NCBI GenBank assembly: GCA_019638625.1
Contig: JAHBTK010000007.1
Location: 62,001 to 126,000, forward strand
Reading direction: 5' to 3'
Length of the DNA: 64,000 nucleotides
From: Chitinophagaceae bacterium
GTDB lineage: Bacteria; Bacteroidota; Bacteroidia; Chitinophagales; Chitinophagaceae
Positions 36,371 through 45,495 of this stretch are shown piece by piece (positions within the stretch are counted from its first letter, which is position 1; each line of letters starts with the position of its first letter). The position numbers and the translations under genes were made by a program. The notes beneath the pieces are model-generated. The model was not told where the DNA came from. It was given only the letters and a program-made list of their open reading frames with translations, and did no database searches.

Positions 36371-37296
36371 AACTTCTTTTCCTCAATGGATTCCAGTATG
36401 TTAAAATAGCTGATATATCTTTCTTCGTAAATGGTTCCCTGTGCCACCGCTTCCTTTACCGCACAGCCGGGTTCGTTGGTATGAAGACAGTTGTTGAACT
36501 GGCATTCGTTTATCAATCCACGCATCTCCGGGAAGTAGTGCGAGAGTTCCTGCCTGGTAATATCCACCAACCCGAATTCGCGGATACCGGGTGTATCTAT
36601 GATGCGACCGCCAAAGGGAAGATCAAACATTTCCGCAAAAGTAGTAGTATGCATTCCTTTCCCGCTCCAGCCGCTCACTTTTTGTGTCTTTAAATCGAAC
36701 CCCGGTAATATTATATTAATGAGGGAAGACTTCCCTACACCGGAATGGCCGCTGATCAGGGAAGTTTTGTCCTTCAGCAGATCCCGGACAGCCACGGTGT
36801 TTTCGTTTTTCTCCGCACTCGTCAACACAACGGTGTAGCCAATACTTTCATATACTTCCCGCCACTCCTCAAAAATCATTTCTTCTTTTTCCCTGTGCAG
36901 GTCGCACTTATTGAAAACCAAAACGGCTGGTACATGATAAGCTTCTGTGGTAACCAAAAAGCGGTCTATAAACCCGCGGGAAGTACGGGGTTCCCTTAGC
37001 GTGCATACCAGCACGGCCTGATCAATATTGGCGGCTATGATATGATGGTGGTGCCTGTTAGAGGGCGACTGCCGGTTAATATAATTCTTACGGGGAAGGA
37101 TACCTGTAATAATCACCGAATGTTCGGCGCCTTCTTCAAAATCAATTTCCACCTCATCTCCCACGGTCACCGGGTTGGTGGAGCTGATATCCGTATCTAT
37201 TTTCAGCTTACCCCTGATCCTGGCATTATACAGCTCCCCGGTCTGCGTTTTGATGGTATACCAGCTTCCCGTAGACTTATACACCAGTGCTTTCAT
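36367..37296 (-). CDS. rsgA: Ribosome small-subunit-dependent GTPase A
   Basis: A 309-residue circularly permuted GTPase that helps late maturation of the 30S subunit. From the ATG at 37296 there is an OB fold (about 1-75), then the G domain in permuted order: G4 NKCD (129-132), G1 GHSGVGKS (183-190), G3 DTPG (234-237), and a C-terminal zinc knuckle with Cys265, Cys270, His272 and Cys278. The open frame extends to 37398, but those 34 residues overlap the intergenic space with hemH and are absent from the family. It follows hemH by 29 bases. Confidence 0.95.
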   Translation of the reverse strand: MKALVYKSTGSWYTIKTQTGELYNARIRGKLKIDTDISSTNPVTVGDEVEIDFEEGAEHSVIITGILPRKNYINRQSPSNRHHHHIIAANIDQAVLVCTLREPRTSRGFIDRFLVTTEAYHVPAVLVFNKCDLHREKEEMIFEEWREVYESIGYTVVLTSAEKNENTVAVRDLLKDKTSLISGHSGVGKSSLINIILPGFDLKTQKVSGWSGKGMHTTTFAEMFDLPFGGRIIDTPGIREFGLVDITRQELSHYFPEMRGLINECQFNNCLHTNEPGCAVKEAVAQGTIYEERYISYFNILESIEEKKF

Positions 37297-37325
37297 AATA
37301 TATGGCTGTTTGTCGGCATAAGCTA

Positions 37326-38387
37326 TCAATCCCGGAGTATCATGCGTGAGCTCCCGGCGTTGTATTCGTTTATCCAGCCGGCCAGGGCAGACACCCATTG
37401 CGGACTGGTATTCAGGCAGGGAATAAATGTATAGGACTCACCGCCAGCCCCGATGAAAGACTCCCTTCCCCGCTCTTCTATCTCCTCCAGGGTTTCCAGG
37501 CAGTCGCTTACAAAGGCCGGACATAATATCAATAGTTTTTTTATGCCTTCTCCCGGCATTTGCTCCAATCTTATATCCGTAAAAGGTTCCAGCCATCCCT
37601 TACCCAGTCTCGACTGGAATGAGATGCTGAATTTATCGTCAGGCACCTGCAGTTGCTTCATTACCAGTTTTGTTGTTTCAAAACATTCGTAACGGTAGCA
37701 GTTCTTATGTGCCGCCACATCGCTATCAGCATAATTGGCGGTGGTAATACATTTCGCCAGTAGATTCTTATTATCCCGGTGCAGGTGACGCGCCGGTATA
37801 CCATGATAGCTGAACAGGATATGGTCATAGTCCTGTTGCAGAAATGGCTTTATCGACTCCGCGAGAGAGTGAATATAATCCGGCGCGCTGAAAAAAGGTT
37901 TGATGAACTTTAGTGTAAAAGGATACCTGCCTTTCTTATAAACAGACTTTGCATGTTCCACTGCCGTTTCATAAGAAGACATGGCGTAATGCGGATAGAG
38001 CGGAACAGCTATTACCTCTTTTATATCCGGGTGCTTTTGCAGTAAGGAGTCGTAAGCCGCTTTAACGGAAGGGTTTCCGTAGCGCATGGCAATTTCTACC
38101 GGCTCCTCTATTTTTGGCTGCAGGGCCTCCTGCAGTTCCCGGGTAAGAACAATCAATGGGGAACCCTTTTCCGTCCATATGGTTTTATAGGCCTCTGCAG
38201 ATTTTGCCGTTCTGAAGGGAACAATGATGCCGCCTACAAGGAATAAGCGGGACAGGTATGGCTTATCAATTACTCTTTCATCCATCAGGAACTCCATCAG
38301 ATAACGGCGGACATCCTTATGTTCGGTGGAATCCGGCGATCCAAGGTTCATTAATATTATTCCTCTTTTGGGCTGGGTACCATTCAT
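37326..38387 (-). CDS. hemH: Ferrochelatase
   Basis: A 353-residue enzyme that inserts Fe(II) into protoporphyrin IX in the last step of haem synthesis. Visible motifs are MNLGSPDS at the N-terminus, the His-containing VPLYPHYAMSSYETAVEHA, the catalytic His in LFSYHGIP, QSRLGKGWLEP, and the C-terminal CPAFVSDCLETLEEIEERG with the conserved Glu residues of the metal path. It sits between hemL and rsgA in one minus-strand unit, spaced 16 bases from hemL. Haem from this pathway would serve the several cytochrome c proteins of the window. Confidence 0.95.
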   Translation of the reverse strand: MNGTQPKRGIILMNLGSPDSTEHKDVRRYLMEFLMDERVIDKPYLSRLFLVGGIIVPFRTAKSAEAYKTIWTEKGSPLIVLTRELQEALQPKIEEPVEIAMRYGNPSVKAAYDSLLQKHPDIKEVIAVPLYPHYAMSSYETAVEHAKSVYKKGRYPFTLKFIKPFFSAPDYIHSLAESIKPFLQQDYDHILFSYHGIPARHLHRDNKNLLAKCITTANYADSDVAAHKNCYRYECFETTKLVMKQLQVPDDKFSISFQSRLGKGWLEPFTDIRLEQMPGEGIKKLLILCPAFVSDCLETLEEIEERGRESFIGAGGESYTFIPCLNTSPQWVSALAGWINEYNAGSSRMILRD

Positions 38388-38403
38388 ACTTATTCATTTA
38401 ATT

Positions 38404-39684
38404 TTAACCGTTAAAACGGGATGCTGCTTCTACGGTATTGTCAATATTTTCATAGCTGACCGCATTGCTTACAAACCAGGTTTCGAAAGCGGATGGTGGC
38501 AGGTAAACCCCGGACTGCAGCATGTGATGAAAAAACCTGTTGAACACAGGTATGTCGGCTTTTGCCGCGGAATCAAAATCTCTGATACTGTGCCCGCTGA
38601 AGTGAACGCTGATCATACTGCCCACCCGGTTGATCACCACCGGGAAAGACTTTCCTTTAAATGCCTGCAGCAATCCCTCTTCAAGGTAAGCTGTTTTCTT
38701 TTCCAACTGCGCATAGTGGTCGGGGTTATTCTTCAATTCTTTCAGAAGCGTATAACCCGCTACCATTGCCAGGGGGTTACCACTCAAAGTACCTGCCTGG
38801 TACACGCTTCCCAACGGGGCTACATGCTGCATGATCTCTTTCCGGGCGGCAAATGCCCCTACCGGCATACCGGCGCCGATGATCTTACCGTAAGTAACAA
38901 TATCCGCGTTTACTCCCAGGCTTTCCTGGGCGCCTCCGGCCGACAGCCTGAAACCCGTCATTACTTCATCAAATATCAGCAGCATACCTTCCCGGTCGCA
39001 GATGGAACGCAGCCCCTGCAGGTAGCCCGGTTCCGGCGGTATGCAACCCATATTACCAGCTACCGGTTCTATAATAATGGCCGCCACCTCGCCTTTATTT
39101 TGACGCACCAATTCTTCTACCGCCTCCGGATCATTATACCCACAGGTAAGTGTATCCGAAGCAGCCCCGGCCGTTACCCCCGGCACTGCCTGTATGTTCA
39201 ATGTAGCCAGCCCGCTGCCTGCCTTTACCAGGAAGCAATCGGCATGGCCATGGTAACAACCTTCAAATTTTATGAATTTATTCCTGCCGGTGTACCCTCT
39301 TGCCAGCCGAACGGCACTCATACAGGCCTCTGTGCCACTGTTTACCATGCGGATCATGTCAATATTGGGCGCCATCGTTTTGATGAGTTCCGCTATTTCA
39401 ATTTCCAGTTCGGTGGGCGCTCCAAAGGAAGTGGAGGATACCGCTTTCTTTTGTATGGCTTCAATCACCGGGGGATAGACATGTCCCAGTACCATGGGAC
39501 CCCAGGAATTAATATAATCTATATAGGCATTACCATCTGCATCGTACAAATATGCGCCATCAGCCCTCTCTATAAACAAGGGGTTTCCGCCTACACTTTT
39601 GAATGCCCGCACAGGAGAATTCACTCCGCCGGGAATGGATTGCTGTGCCCTGGAAAATAACTCTTCACTTTTCGTAATATTCAT
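38404..39684 (-). CDS. hemL: Glutamate-1-semialdehyde 2,1-aminomutase
   Basis: A 426-residue PLP enzyme that makes 5-aminolevulinate from glutamate-1-semialdehyde in the C5 pathway of tetrapyrrole synthesis. Present motifs: the N-terminal IPGGVNSPVRAFKSVGG, the cofactor-binding NSGTEACMSAVRLARG, the Asp motif LLIFDEVMTGFR, and the Schiff-base lysine in VTYGKIIGAGMPVGAF. Length is standard. It is followed by hemH. Other haem genes (hemA and so on) are not in the window. Confidence 0.96.
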   Translation of the reverse strand: MNITKSEELFSRAQQSIPGGVNSPVRAFKSVGGNPLFIERADGAYLYDADGNAYIDYINSWGPMVLGHVYPPVIEAIQKKAVSSTSFGAPTELEIEIAELIKTMAPNIDMIRMVNSGTEACMSAVRLARGYTGRNKFIKFEGCYHGHADCFLVKAGSGLATLNIQAVPGVTAGAASDTLTCGYNDPEAVEELVRQNKGEVAAIIIEPVAGNMGCIPPEPGYLQGLRSICDREGMLLIFDEVMTGFRLSAGGAQESLGVNADIVTYGKIIGAGMPVGAFAARKEIMQHVAPLGSVYQAGTLSGNPLAMVAGYTLLKELKNNPDHYAQLEKKTAYLEEGLLQAFKGKSFPVVINRVGSMISVHFSGHSIRDFDSAAKADIPVFNRFFHHMLQSGVYLPPSAFETWFVSNAVSYENIDNTVEAASRFNG

Positions 39685-39808
39685 TGCCGGGAATTCATAA
39701 AGATTAATAAAATTTTCAATGCACGAAGCGCTGCAAAGCTACTACTACCCGGCTATAAAGCCCGGTTTACTTTGTAAATAATATGCCATTTTAAAGAAAA
39801 ATCCTTTG

Positions 39809-40798
39809 TCAGAACGAAAGCAGGCGATCGCACTCCTTTAATAACCGCTCTTTGTTAATGGCCGCTGTGCCCACCACTTCGCAAACCAGCCCACCGGCAA
39901 TATTAGCCGCCTCCGCCATCAGCTTTACATTCCGGGTGGCAGCGTAAACCAGCGAGGCTACGGCAATTACGGTATCACCGGCTCCGCTGACGTCGGCAAT
40001 ATTACGTATATGAGAAGGTATTATTTCCGACTGAGTTCCTTTTTGGTAGAAAACCCCTTTTTCAGACAGGGTGATAAAGGATACCTGGTGCTGCAGACGT
40101 TCCACCAAAGACCCGTGTATATTTTGCAGCAGTTCCGCGTTCACGTCCGTATAAAGCAGGTTCAGCCCTTCCGTTGCCTCTTTCAGGTTCGGCTTAAAAA
40201 TATCCACTCCCTTATAGCTGAAGAAGTTCTTACGTTTGGGGTCAACCGCAGTGATGATCCCGTTATTCCTGCACAGACCTATTATTTTTTGTATCACCAG
40301 TTCCGTCAGCACGCCCTTGTTGTAGTCTTCCAGTATGATAATGTCCGGTTTTTCCTGGGCTATATAGTTTTGAACGGCCAGGATGAGACGGTTTTCGTCT
40401 TCGTAATGGAGGTCGGTAGTTATTTCATTGTCCAGCCGCATCATTTGCTGGTTACGACTGATGATCCGTATCTTATTGGTAGTAACCCGCCTGGAACTCT
40501 GTAGGAAAAAGCCGGTATCAATGGATTTTTCCTCAAACAGATTTTTTAGTATTACAGCGTCATCGTCCTGCCCGGACACAGAAATTATTGAAGCGGCTGC
40601 CCCGAGGGAATTGATATTCAAAGCCACGTTGGCGGCTCCGCCCATGCGATATTCCTTTTTATTAACCGCCACCACCGGCACGGGCGCCTCCGGCGATATA
40701 CGGTCTACCTTTCCCCACATATAGGTATCCAGCATCACGTCTCCTACAATACCCACTTTCATACCCTGAAAGGATTCGAATAATTGATTTGGTGTCAT
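39809..40798 (-). CDS. rfaE1: D-glycero-beta-D-manno-heptose-7-phosphate kinase (PfkB/RfaE domain)
   Basis: A 329-residue sugar kinase from the ATG at 40798 (the frame reaches a TTG at 40825; a TACTTTAG promoter-like box at 40810-40803 argues for the later start). It has the ribokinase-fold motifs GDVMLDTYMWG, the substrate-binding GGAANVALNINSLG, and the C-terminal anion-hole motif DVSGAGDTVIAV with the catalytic Asp. It phosphorylates heptose-7-phosphate at position 1 for the inner core of lipopolysaccharide. The nucleotidyltransferase half of HldE is absent, so that step must be encoded elsewhere. Confidence 0.88.
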   Translation of the reverse strand: MTPNQLFESFQGMKVGIVGDVMLDTYMWGKVDRISPEAPVPVVAVNKKEYRMGGAANVALNINSLGAAASIISVSGQDDDAVILKNLFEEKSIDTGFFLQSSRRVTTNKIRIISRNQQMMRLDNEITTDLHYEDENRLILAVQNYIAQEKPDIIILEDYNKGVLTELVIQKIIGLCRNNGIITAVDPKRKNFFSYKGVDIFKPNLKEATEGLNLLYTDVNAELLQNIHGSLVERLQHQVSFITLSEKGVFYQKGTQSEIIPSHIRNIADVSGAGDTVIAVASLVYAATRNVKLMAEAANIAGGLVCEVVGTAAINKERLLKECDRLLSF

Positions 40799-41127
40799 TC
40801 CGCTAAAGTATCGAGATTTATGCAATCAACGTCATTTTCATCCTGTAAAACAGGATTTCGCTTTTAAGAAAAACAAAGGGTGCTGCAGGGTTGAGCTTTT
40901 TTATAGCGCTATTTTTCAAATGTCTGCAGTATAAATTTTAACAGTCTTTTGTTTCCCCTTTAATAGTACGATATTTATTTCCTTGCAACTAAAAACAGAT
41001 TTGACTGTTTTGCAGAATTCGCCGGTCACTGTATATGCATAGCGTTTTTCTGCCCTGATATTCCCTGATACCACTATACCCTATATCCGGCCGGAAAGAG
41101 ACTGTCTCAAAAGAAATGCCTTCGTTC
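40799..41127. other. Intergenic region between the kinase and M16 genes
   Basis: No gene is supported. It holds a TCCGGCCGGA palindrome (41086-41095) followed by an AGACTGTCTC-AAAAG motif near 41099-41113 that also occurs, shortened, near 20967. Confidence 0.4.
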
Positions 41128-43959
41128 TTATTTCTTTTCCGCGTCTGCCGGCATCAGGATGGCTGTAAACCTGTTTTTGCCATTCAGTAATATTGCGGCT
41201 GCTTCCCGGATACTTTTCACCGTCAGGGCATTAATATATTTTTCCCGGTTAATAAACCGGTCCATATTAAAGCTGGATGTTTGGGATGCAAGTAGTCTTG
41301 CCGACCAGGCGCCGTTCTCTTTTAACTGCACTTTATTGCTCTCCTTCATTTGCTGCTTTACCTTATCAAGCACCTGTTGTGACGGCCCGTTTTTAATAAT
41401 GGCTGCTATTTCATTGTTCATTGCCACCAGCAAGGTGTCCACTTTTTCCGGCCCGCAGGGCAACTGCACTGCAAACTGGAAAGACGGATATGGAGTTTTA
41501 TCCAGTCCGCCGAAAATAGCCCCGCCATAAATGCCCTGTATTTTTTCTCTCAATTCTTCAATAATGCGGATGTTCAATACTTCATTCAATACGTTTGCCC
41601 TGAATGCCAGGTCGTCATTATAAGGAACCTCTCCATGATAAAAATCCAGGATCAGGCTTTTTTGTTCTGCCCCTTTATAAACAGTTATTTCTTTGGCGCC
41701 GTTCACCGGTCTCACCTTCTGATCAACGTAAGTGAATTTTTTGCCGGAAGAGGGCAGCGAAGCGATGTATTTCTCTATCAACGGGATGATCTCAGGCTCC
41801 CTGAAGCTACCGGTAAAAACAAAGTGCATACCGCTCATATCAGCCAGCCGTTCCCTGTAAATTTCTATCACCCTCGATAATTGTATACTGTCAAAAAAAG
41901 CTGCCTTCGGTACATTGATAGGCGCCAGCGGGTTATCGTTGTAGAATACCCGGAAGATCGTATCGATAAATGCAGCTTGCGGATTAGCTCCCAGCAGAGC
42001 CAGTTGAGCTTTATTCCTTTGCGTAAACGACAGGAATAAGGTACTGTCCTTCCGGGGGGAGGTGAGCTTAAGATAAGTAAGCTGAAACATCGTTTCCAGG
42101 TCCTTAACCGTAGCGCTGCCATTGATGCCCTCAGAGGTCGCGCCTATGAAGGAGTTGGCCCCCACTGCTTTTCCCGCCAGTGCTTTTTGCAGGTCAGTGG
42201 GAGAAAAATCGCCATATCCCATTGAATTGATCACCTGTAAGGCGTAGTTGGCGTTGTATTTGTCAGGCTTACCGTAATTACTGGTTCCGCCATGCCTGGA
42301 AGCCGCCATTAAAATCTCATCATTCTTGAAGTCTGTAGGTTTTAGTGTAACGGTGATACCGTTGGATAATACCAATTCGGTCGTTCCCAGTGTGGCGTTT
42401 TGTTTTTTGCTTTTGACACTGCCGGGTTGGGGAAGCTCGTGCAGTAGCTCGGAGGCGATCTCTTTTTCCTCGTAAGGTTTCAGTTCTGTTTTTTCTACGG
42501 CTGCCACCAGTTCTTTCAGGTCGGACGGCGCAGGCAGTTTCACATCATTTCTTTCGGGACCCATAATAAAGCTGAACAGGTTTTGCTGCCCTTTCAATGG
42601 CTGTGTTTCAGCATTTACATCCTGCAACGATATGGCTGGTAATAACTGTTTCACCAGTTCATATTCCGTAGCTATGCCGGGGATAGCATTCCCGGTTAAA
42701 AAGTGATCTATATATTCTTCCACAAACGAAGAAGATTCTGTTTTATCCCTGTCGTTATAACTTTTTTCATATCCCGCCAGCAGGTTTTTCTTTGTCCTTT
42801 CCAGTTCAGCCTCTGTAAAACCAAACCGTTTGGCCCTTTCTACTTCTTCCAGGGCGGCTTTAAGTGCGCCGGAGGGCTCTTTGTCTCCCGAACCGGCAAA
42901 TATTTCAAAATTTTCAAATCCTCTTGCAAAGTCGTTATAGGCGGCGTTTGCAAATACGAACGGAGGGTTTGCCTGCTGGGTCAGCTCCTGCAATCTTTTA
43001 TTCAGCATCGTAGTAAACAATTGCCTGGTTAATCGTTTCCTGTAATCTCCGTATGTGTTTACTGTTTGTGATTTTTGCGCCGGGTATTCCACTGCTGCCT
43101 GGAAGTTGGTAGCTTCCCCGTCGGTAACCACCATAGCGGCTGTGGCAGCGTAAGGTGGCACTTGTTCTTCCTTTCGTTCCCGCTGCTTTTGAGGGTTTAC
43201 CAGGCCGCCAAAGTGCTTTTTTATGAGTTCGGTTGCCCTGGCGGTAGTGATGTCTCCTACCACCACCACTGCCATCAGGTTGGGACGGTACCAGTCGCGG
43301 TAGAAACGCCTTAATGTTTCGTGTTTGAAGTTTTTGATAATGCTGTCTTTTCCTATAGGTAGCCGCTCAGCATATAAGGAGCCTTTGAACAGTTCCGGTA
43401 ATATCTTGTTAAACATTCTTTCACCGGCGCCTTTACCACTCCTGCTTTCTTCCAGTATGATCGCCCGTTCACCGTCTATATCTTCCGCCAGGTAGGTAAC
43501 ATGGTGTGCCCAGTCTTCCAGCACCTGAAAGCCTTTTTCCAGGTTGCCCGGCTTATCGGTAGGAATAGGCAGGATATAAATTGTCTCATCAAAACCTGTT
43601 TGTGCATTCAGGTCACTGCCGAATCCGACACCTATTTCCTGCAGGAAAGAGACGATTTCGTTCTTCCTGAAATTTTTGGTACCGTTAAATGCCATGTGCT
43701 CTGCCATATGAGCCAATCCCAACTGGTCAGCATCTTCATTAATAGAACCGGCATTTAATACAAGCCTTAATTCTAACTTTTTTTCAGGTCTGCCGTTTGG
43801 CCGTATGTAATAGGTCAGTCCGTTGGCCAGTTTCCCTACGGTTACCGCGGTATCCCGTGGTAACTGATCTTCCGGTTTGTGCTGCGCCTGTAACGACAAG
43901 GAAGAGGCCAGCAGGCATAGATAGAAAAGCGATTGTGTTATGAATGTTTTGTGATACAT
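41128..43959 (-). CDS. M16 zinc peptidase, two-domain, secreted
   Basis: A 943-residue pitrilysin/insulinase-type protease. Signal peptide to about residue 25. The inverted zinc motif is LAHMAEHMAF (His84, Glu87, His88), followed about 75 residues later by the third ligand in a GERAIILEE context. The N-terminal half (about 35-500) is the active M16 domain with its R/Y-type C-part; the second half (about 520-930) is a degenerate M16 copy lacking HxxEH. Such periplasmic proteases degrade peptides, including imported or signal peptides. A perfect -7 box (TACATTTG, 43988-43981) lies about 20 bases upstream of the ATG. Confidence 0.93.
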   Translation of the reverse strand: MYHKTFITQSLFYLCLLASSLSLQAQHKPEDQLPRDTAVTVGKLANGLTYYIRPNGRPEKKLELRLVLNAGSINEDADQLGLAHMAEHMAFNGTKNFRKNEIVSFLQEIGVGFGSDLNAQTGFDETIYILPIPTDKPGNLEKGFQVLEDWAHHVTYLAEDIDGERAIILEESRSGKGAGERMFNKILPELFKGSLYAERLPIGKDSIIKNFKHETLRRFYRDWYRPNLMAVVVVGDITTARATELIKKHFGGLVNPQKQRERKEEQVPPYAATAAMVVTDGEATNFQAAVEYPAQKSQTVNTYGDYRKRLTRQLFTTMLNKRLQELTQQANPPFVFANAAYNDFARGFENFEIFAGSGDKEPSGALKAALEEVERAKRFGFTEAELERTKKNLLAGYEKSYNDRDKTESSSFVEEYIDHFLTGNAIPGIATEYELVKQLLPAISLQDVNAETQPLKGQQNLFSFIMGPERNDVKLPAPSDLKELVAAVEKTELKPYEEKEIASELLHELPQPGSVKSKKQNATLGTTELVLSNGITVTLKPTDFKNDEILMAASRHGGTSNYGKPDKYNANYALQVINSMGYGDFSPTDLQKALAGKAVGANSFIGATSEGINGSATVKDLETMFQLTYLKLTSPRKDSTLFLSFTQRNKAQLALLGANPQAAFIDTIFRVFYNDNPLAPINVPKAAFFDSIQLSRVIEIYRERLADMSGMHFVFTGSFREPEIIPLIEKYIASLPSSGKKFTYVDQKVRPVNGAKEITVYKGAEQKSLILDFYHGEVPYNDDLAFRANVLNEVLNIRIIEELREKIQGIYGGAIFGGLDKTPYPSFQFAVQLPCGPEKVDTLLVAMNNEIAAIIKNGPSQQVLDKVKQQMKESNKVQLKENGAWSARLLASQTSSFNMDRFINREKYINALTVKSIREAAAILLNGKNRFTAILMPADAEKK

Positions 43960-43980
43960 TGGTGTTTGATATTAATGCAG

Positions 43981-43988
43981 CAAATGTA
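43981..43988 (-). promoter_or_regulatory. -7 element of the M16 peptidase gene
   Basis: On the minus strand TACATTTG matches TAnnTTTG exactly, 22 bases ahead of the start codon. No TTG stands at the expected -33 distance, so the assignment rests on the -7 box alone. Confidence 0.35.
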
Positions 43989-44161
43989 ACATAATTTGGC
44001 AGCCGGATGATTTCCTCTGCGTGGCGGATGTGATGACTGCTGTTTTTGAAAGAACGGGCCGGGAGCATTACCGCTGTATTGAGTTGGTAAAAAAAGAATT
44101 CGGAAGCCCTTATTATTAATCAACATCATTTATCTTATTTTGCGCAGGTAAGTTGCTGGCA

Positions 44162-44212
44162 TTTTTGGGATAAGTAATAATCAGGTACAGGTCGGGAGAG
44201 CTGCGCCAGTGG
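44162..44212 (+). pseudogene. Relic 1 of a regulator gene end (51-bp direct repeat)
   Basis: These 51 bases match 44599-44649 with three substitutions. In the frame that the second relic uses, this copy reads FGISNNQVQVGR and then loses similarity. It is thus a shortened duplicate of the same lost gene. The flanking text (44213-44262) resembles the GACGCAAGGAGG-type dispersed intergenic elements of Bacteroidota, which are also seen degenerate near 44415-44460. Confidence 0.5.
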
Positions 44213-44264
44213 CCAGTGAGGGTGCTACAGACCCCTCCTTGCGTCGGGGTGACGAGCAGTAGGA

Positions 44265-44300
44265 CATGTGTTCAACAATTGTACTAATGTTGAACACATG
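44265..44300. repeat. 13-bp perfect inverted repeat
   Basis: CATGTGTTCAACA (44265-44277) and its exact reverse complement TGTTGAACACATG (44288-44300) are separated by ten bases. There is no T-run. It could be a transcription-factor operator, or the end structure of a small mobile element. A weaker ACAAC/GTTGT pair follows near 44317-44335. Confidence 0.6.
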
Positions 44301-44579
44301 CACCCATGCTGAACAACACTATGTTGTCATGCACGCTGCCCCTTTTTCCTATCGGCATGTGTCTTCACATATCGGTAGAGTAATCGTACTACTGCTGAGT
44401 ATTGCACTACCGCTTGTCATGCCGATCCCGACCGCAGGTTGGGAGAGGCATCTACCTGGGTTAGCCGTTGATGCAAACAGTCTACACTCCGGAAGCCGCA
44501 GAGTCCCTCAGCCTGGCACTGGACCTGCACGAGGAGAGGCCTTTGCCAGAAGCAGTGTTTAAAATGTAAATTGCAATAA

Positions 44580-44732
44580 GCAGGGAAGCAGTTGTTGCTT
44601 TTTGGGATAAGTAATAATCGGGCACAGGTCGGGAGACCTGCGCCAGTGGTAGAAATCCCGATGAAAGAAAAACTCTATGACCGCCTGCTCAAAGAAAAAG
44701 ATGATGTGATTGTAAGGCTTGAAAATTATTAG
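44580..44732 (+). pseudogene. Relic 2: C-terminal tail of an XRE-type regulator
   Basis: An open stretch without its own start reads FGISNNRAQVGR, then VVEIPMKEKLYDRLLKEKDD and ends IVRLENY-stop at 44732. The charged coiled end is typical of the C-terminal tails of small XRE-family helix-turn-helix regulators in Bacteroidota. The DNA-binding domain is missing and a stop lies just upstream (44577-44579), so this is a remnant. The family call comes from pattern memory and not from a search. Confidence 0.5.
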
Positions 44733-44779
44733 ATAAAAAATAACTGGCTCTAACTACTGTTGCTGGCAACTTTCCGAGT

Positions 44780-45451
44780 ATGAGTAAATATTTTTTTATA
44801 AATGTTTCAACTGATTTAAAAATCGTGGGGCATTATCCACAAGTGGAGCATATAAGCCATGAATGTCATTTAAGTTTATCGACCCCTCGTTCTTTAAAAA
44901 AAATAGTATCATGGAAATTTCCTGATGAACCTCCTTTCTTGGATTATTTGATTCTACATAAAAAAGCAACACTTACAGATGTATTGAGTTTTGGAATGAT
45001 TTCCACCCAAGGCTTCCTAGTAAGCGAGAGGTTTAAAAATCTCCTCGAACAATTTAATATCATATCTCATAAATTTTATCTGGCGAAAGTTGAATATAAA
45101 GGCACATTCTTTACATACTATTTTTTACACTTAGTTTCTAATAATTTCGACATTATTGACTTTGAAAAATCAACGTTTTATATATCTGTCATCGATTTAA
45201 AAAAAATCGATGACATTACTATTATTGACAAAAGCGACTTTCTAATAAAAAAAGATGAATTGCTCAAGCAATCAAAATCAATTAGAGTCCAGCGTCTTTT
45301 TTTTATTGAGCAATTCTACAAAAAACCGATGGATATGTTTTACCTACCAGGTCTACATTTTAATATTTTTATTTCAAAAAAATTAAAAGCTGGAATTACA
45401 GCCACAGATATAAGCGGACTTAATATTCAAGAACAAATTATCATTGTTTAA
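44780..45451 (+). CDS. Orphan immunity-like protein (Imm11/DUF1629-like)
   Basis: A 223-residue soluble protein, strikingly AT-rich against its surroundings. The central part, FLVSERFKNLLEQFNIISHKFYLAKVEYKG then YYFLHLVSNNFDIIDFEKSTFYIS, matches the pattern I associate with the Imm11/DUF1629 immunity family: a helix ending in a phrase about the C-terminal half of a polymorphic toxin partner, followed by an IDF-x-KS strand. Such proteins neutralise secreted contact-dependent toxins. No toxin gene lies next to it, so it would be an orphan protecting against toxins of neighbours. The start is ATG at 44780. No promoter was identified. Confidence 0.65.
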   Translation: MSKYFFINVSTDLKIVGHYPQVEHISHECHLSLSTPRSLKKIVSWKFPDEPPFLDYLILHKKATLTDVLSFGMISTQGFLVSERFKNLLEQFNIISHKFYLAKVEYKGTFFTYYFLHLVSNNFDIIDFEKSTFYISVIDLKKIDDITIIDKSDFLIKKDELLKQSKSIRVQRLFFIEQFYKKPMDMFYLPGLHFNIFISKKLKAGITATDISGLNIQEQIIIV

Positions 45452-45454
45452 TGA

Positions 45455-45495
45455 TTTTTTCTTCCCCGCGTCTCCTCCGTGCAAAGTGTTGTGCC
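45455..45495 (-). repeat. Dispersed repeat copy C (inverted, partial)
   Basis: On the minus strand this contains the CACTTTGCACGGAGGAG core and the GGGGAAGAAAAA tail shared with copies A (7914) and B (8629). Some 37 kb apart, it shows that the element is dispersed in the genome. Confidence 0.7.

Noticed and set aside
37297..37398. Longer N-terminus for rsgA
   Set aside because: The extra 34 residues are not family-like, and the internal ATG begins exactly at the OB fold.
38326..39660. Long plus-strand ORF (444 codons) opposite hemL
   Set aside because: hemL on the other strand is certain from its motifs. The antisense frame is open because of codon bias and shows no protein features.
44266..44562. 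Plus-strand ORF of 98 codons in the accessory island
   Set aside because: It starts inside a perfect inverted repeat and crosses degenerate dispersed-repeat text. Composition is not protein-like.
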